64,000 nt of DNA from Candidatus Didemnitutus mandela (GTDB taxonomy: Bacteria; Verrucomicrobiota; Verrucomicrobiia; Opitutales; Opitutaceae), in assembly GCA_002591725.1 (NCBI GenBank), contig NJAL01000002.1, forward strand, positions 310,001-374,000, in the 5' to 3' direction. Both the position numbers and the translations under genes were made by a program. The number at the start of each line of letters is the position of its first letter. The stretch's first letter is position 1. A model generated the notes under the pieces. It ran no database searches and was not told the origin of the DNA. It worked only from the letters and a program-made list of their open reading frames with translations. Below, piece after piece: positions 63,492 through 64,000 of the stretch.

Positions 63492-64000
63492 ATGGCCGGC
63501 CATAATAAATGGTCCAAAGTCAAACGCCTTAAAACCGTCACCGACACCTGTAAGGGCAAGGTGTTCTCCCGCCTTTCGCGCGACATCACACTCGCTTCCA
63601 AGGCCGGCAGCGGCGACCCTGAAGTCAACGCCCGTCTCCGCGCGCTCCTCCGCAAAGCCAGCGAAGCCAACATGCCCGCCGAAAGCATCGCCCGCGCAAT
63701 TAAAAAAGGAACAGGCGAATTACCGGGCGTCGTGTTTGAAGAGATCACTTACAAAGGCTATGGGCCCGGAGGAGTCGCTTTCGTCGTGAAGTGCACAACC
63801 GATAACAAAGCTCGCGCCACTCAGGACGTACGCTCCGCCTTCACGAAGTTCGGAGGCAGCCTCGCACAAAGCAGCGCTGTTTCCTCCCAGTTTCTCCACG
63901 CCGGCCAGTTCTTCATCGCCAAGAGAGCAACCGACGAAGACAAGCTGATTGAACTAGCTCTGAAGGCGGGCATCGACGACATAATCAGTATCGATCAAGG
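63492..64000 (+). CDS. yebC: YebC/PmpR family protein, truncated by window edge
   Basis: 169 codons visible of an expected 240-250. YebC-type proteins act in the cytosol; originally called transcription regulators, some members are now known to help ribosomes through proline stretches. The start MAGHNKWSKVKRLKTVTD matches the family MAGHSKWAxIKHxK. Then DITLASKAGSGDPEVNARLR, the KASEANMPAESIARAIKKGTG loop, and EEITYKGYGPGGVAFVVKC with the family YEGYGPGGVA are all present. RSAFTKFGGSLAQSSAVSSQF corresponds to the middle domain. It begins 41 bases after the yidC hairpin and may be read from the same transcript by read-through. The rest lies beyond 64000. Confidence 0.92.
   Translation, partial: MAGHNKWSKVKRLKTVTDTCKGKVFSRLSRDITLASKAGSGDPEVNARLRALLRKASEANMPAESIARAIKKGTGELPGVVFEEITYKGYGPGGVAFVVKCTTDNKARATQDVRSAFTKFGGSLAQSSAVSSQFLHAGQFFIAKRATDEDKLIELALKAGIDDIISIDQ

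Noticed and set aside
1-64000. CRISPR arrays, intact insertion sequences or prophage
   Set aside because: I found no evenly spaced direct repeats, no transposase with DDE or HUH motifs, and no phage structural genes.

Overview
The window looks like a piece of a heavily eroded bacterial symbiont chromosome. The intact proteins (UvrC, PurB, PPi-type phosphofructokinase, SSS and DAACS transporters, YebC) and the rpmH-rnpA-yidD-yidC order suggest a Gram-negative bacterium. The protein style and the relics suggest Verrucomicrobia, probably Opitutaceae. That placement is inference from familiarity with these families, not from a search. A host-restricted lifestyle is inferred from gene decay: by my tally only about 17 kb of the 64 kb is intact coding sequence or stable RNA. 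The rest is long gene-free sequence in which several relic genes can still be read through frameshifts and stops.

Layout. 1-20 kb is almost entirely decayed: relics of a cystathionine gamma-synthase-type enzyme, a VOC/glyoxalase protein, an ABC-2 exporter (ATPase plus permease) and a hybrid histidine kinase, with only an FKBP-type prolyl isomerase and a YgjP-like metallopeptidase intact. 20.1-22.1 kb holds a sodium:solute symporter with a small membrane partner. 22-35.7 kb has no intact protein gene, but holds a tRNA-Ile2(CAU) interrupted by a 225-nt group I intron and a tmRNA. 35.8-37.1 kb is a dicarboxylate/glutamate-type symporter, 38.9-39.9 kb is purC, and 41.9-43.9 kb is a copper-delivery operon (Sco, PCuAC, CtaG) for cytochrome oxidase. 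43.9-49.1 kb is decayed. 49.1-56.5 kb is the densest part: tRNA-Glu, pfp, purB, holA, a cinA relic and uvrC. 57.5-60.5 kb has a peroxiredoxin relic, an SBF-type transporter and an unrecognised relic. From 60.8 kb to the edge runs rpmH-rnpA-yidD-yidC-yebC.

Working together: what survives is housekeeping (purine synthesis, replication clamp loading, excision repair, protein insertion, tRNA processing, ribosome rescue), sodium-coupled uptake and respiration support. What is lost is regulation, export, peroxide defence and sulfur amino-acid synthesis. This fits a symbiont relying on host metabolites.

Most notable: the group I intron splitting an essential tRNA; a yidD-yidC continuous reading frame; a UvrC lacking its iron-sulfur cysteines; and a phosphofructokinase whose expected catalytic Asp is Asn.
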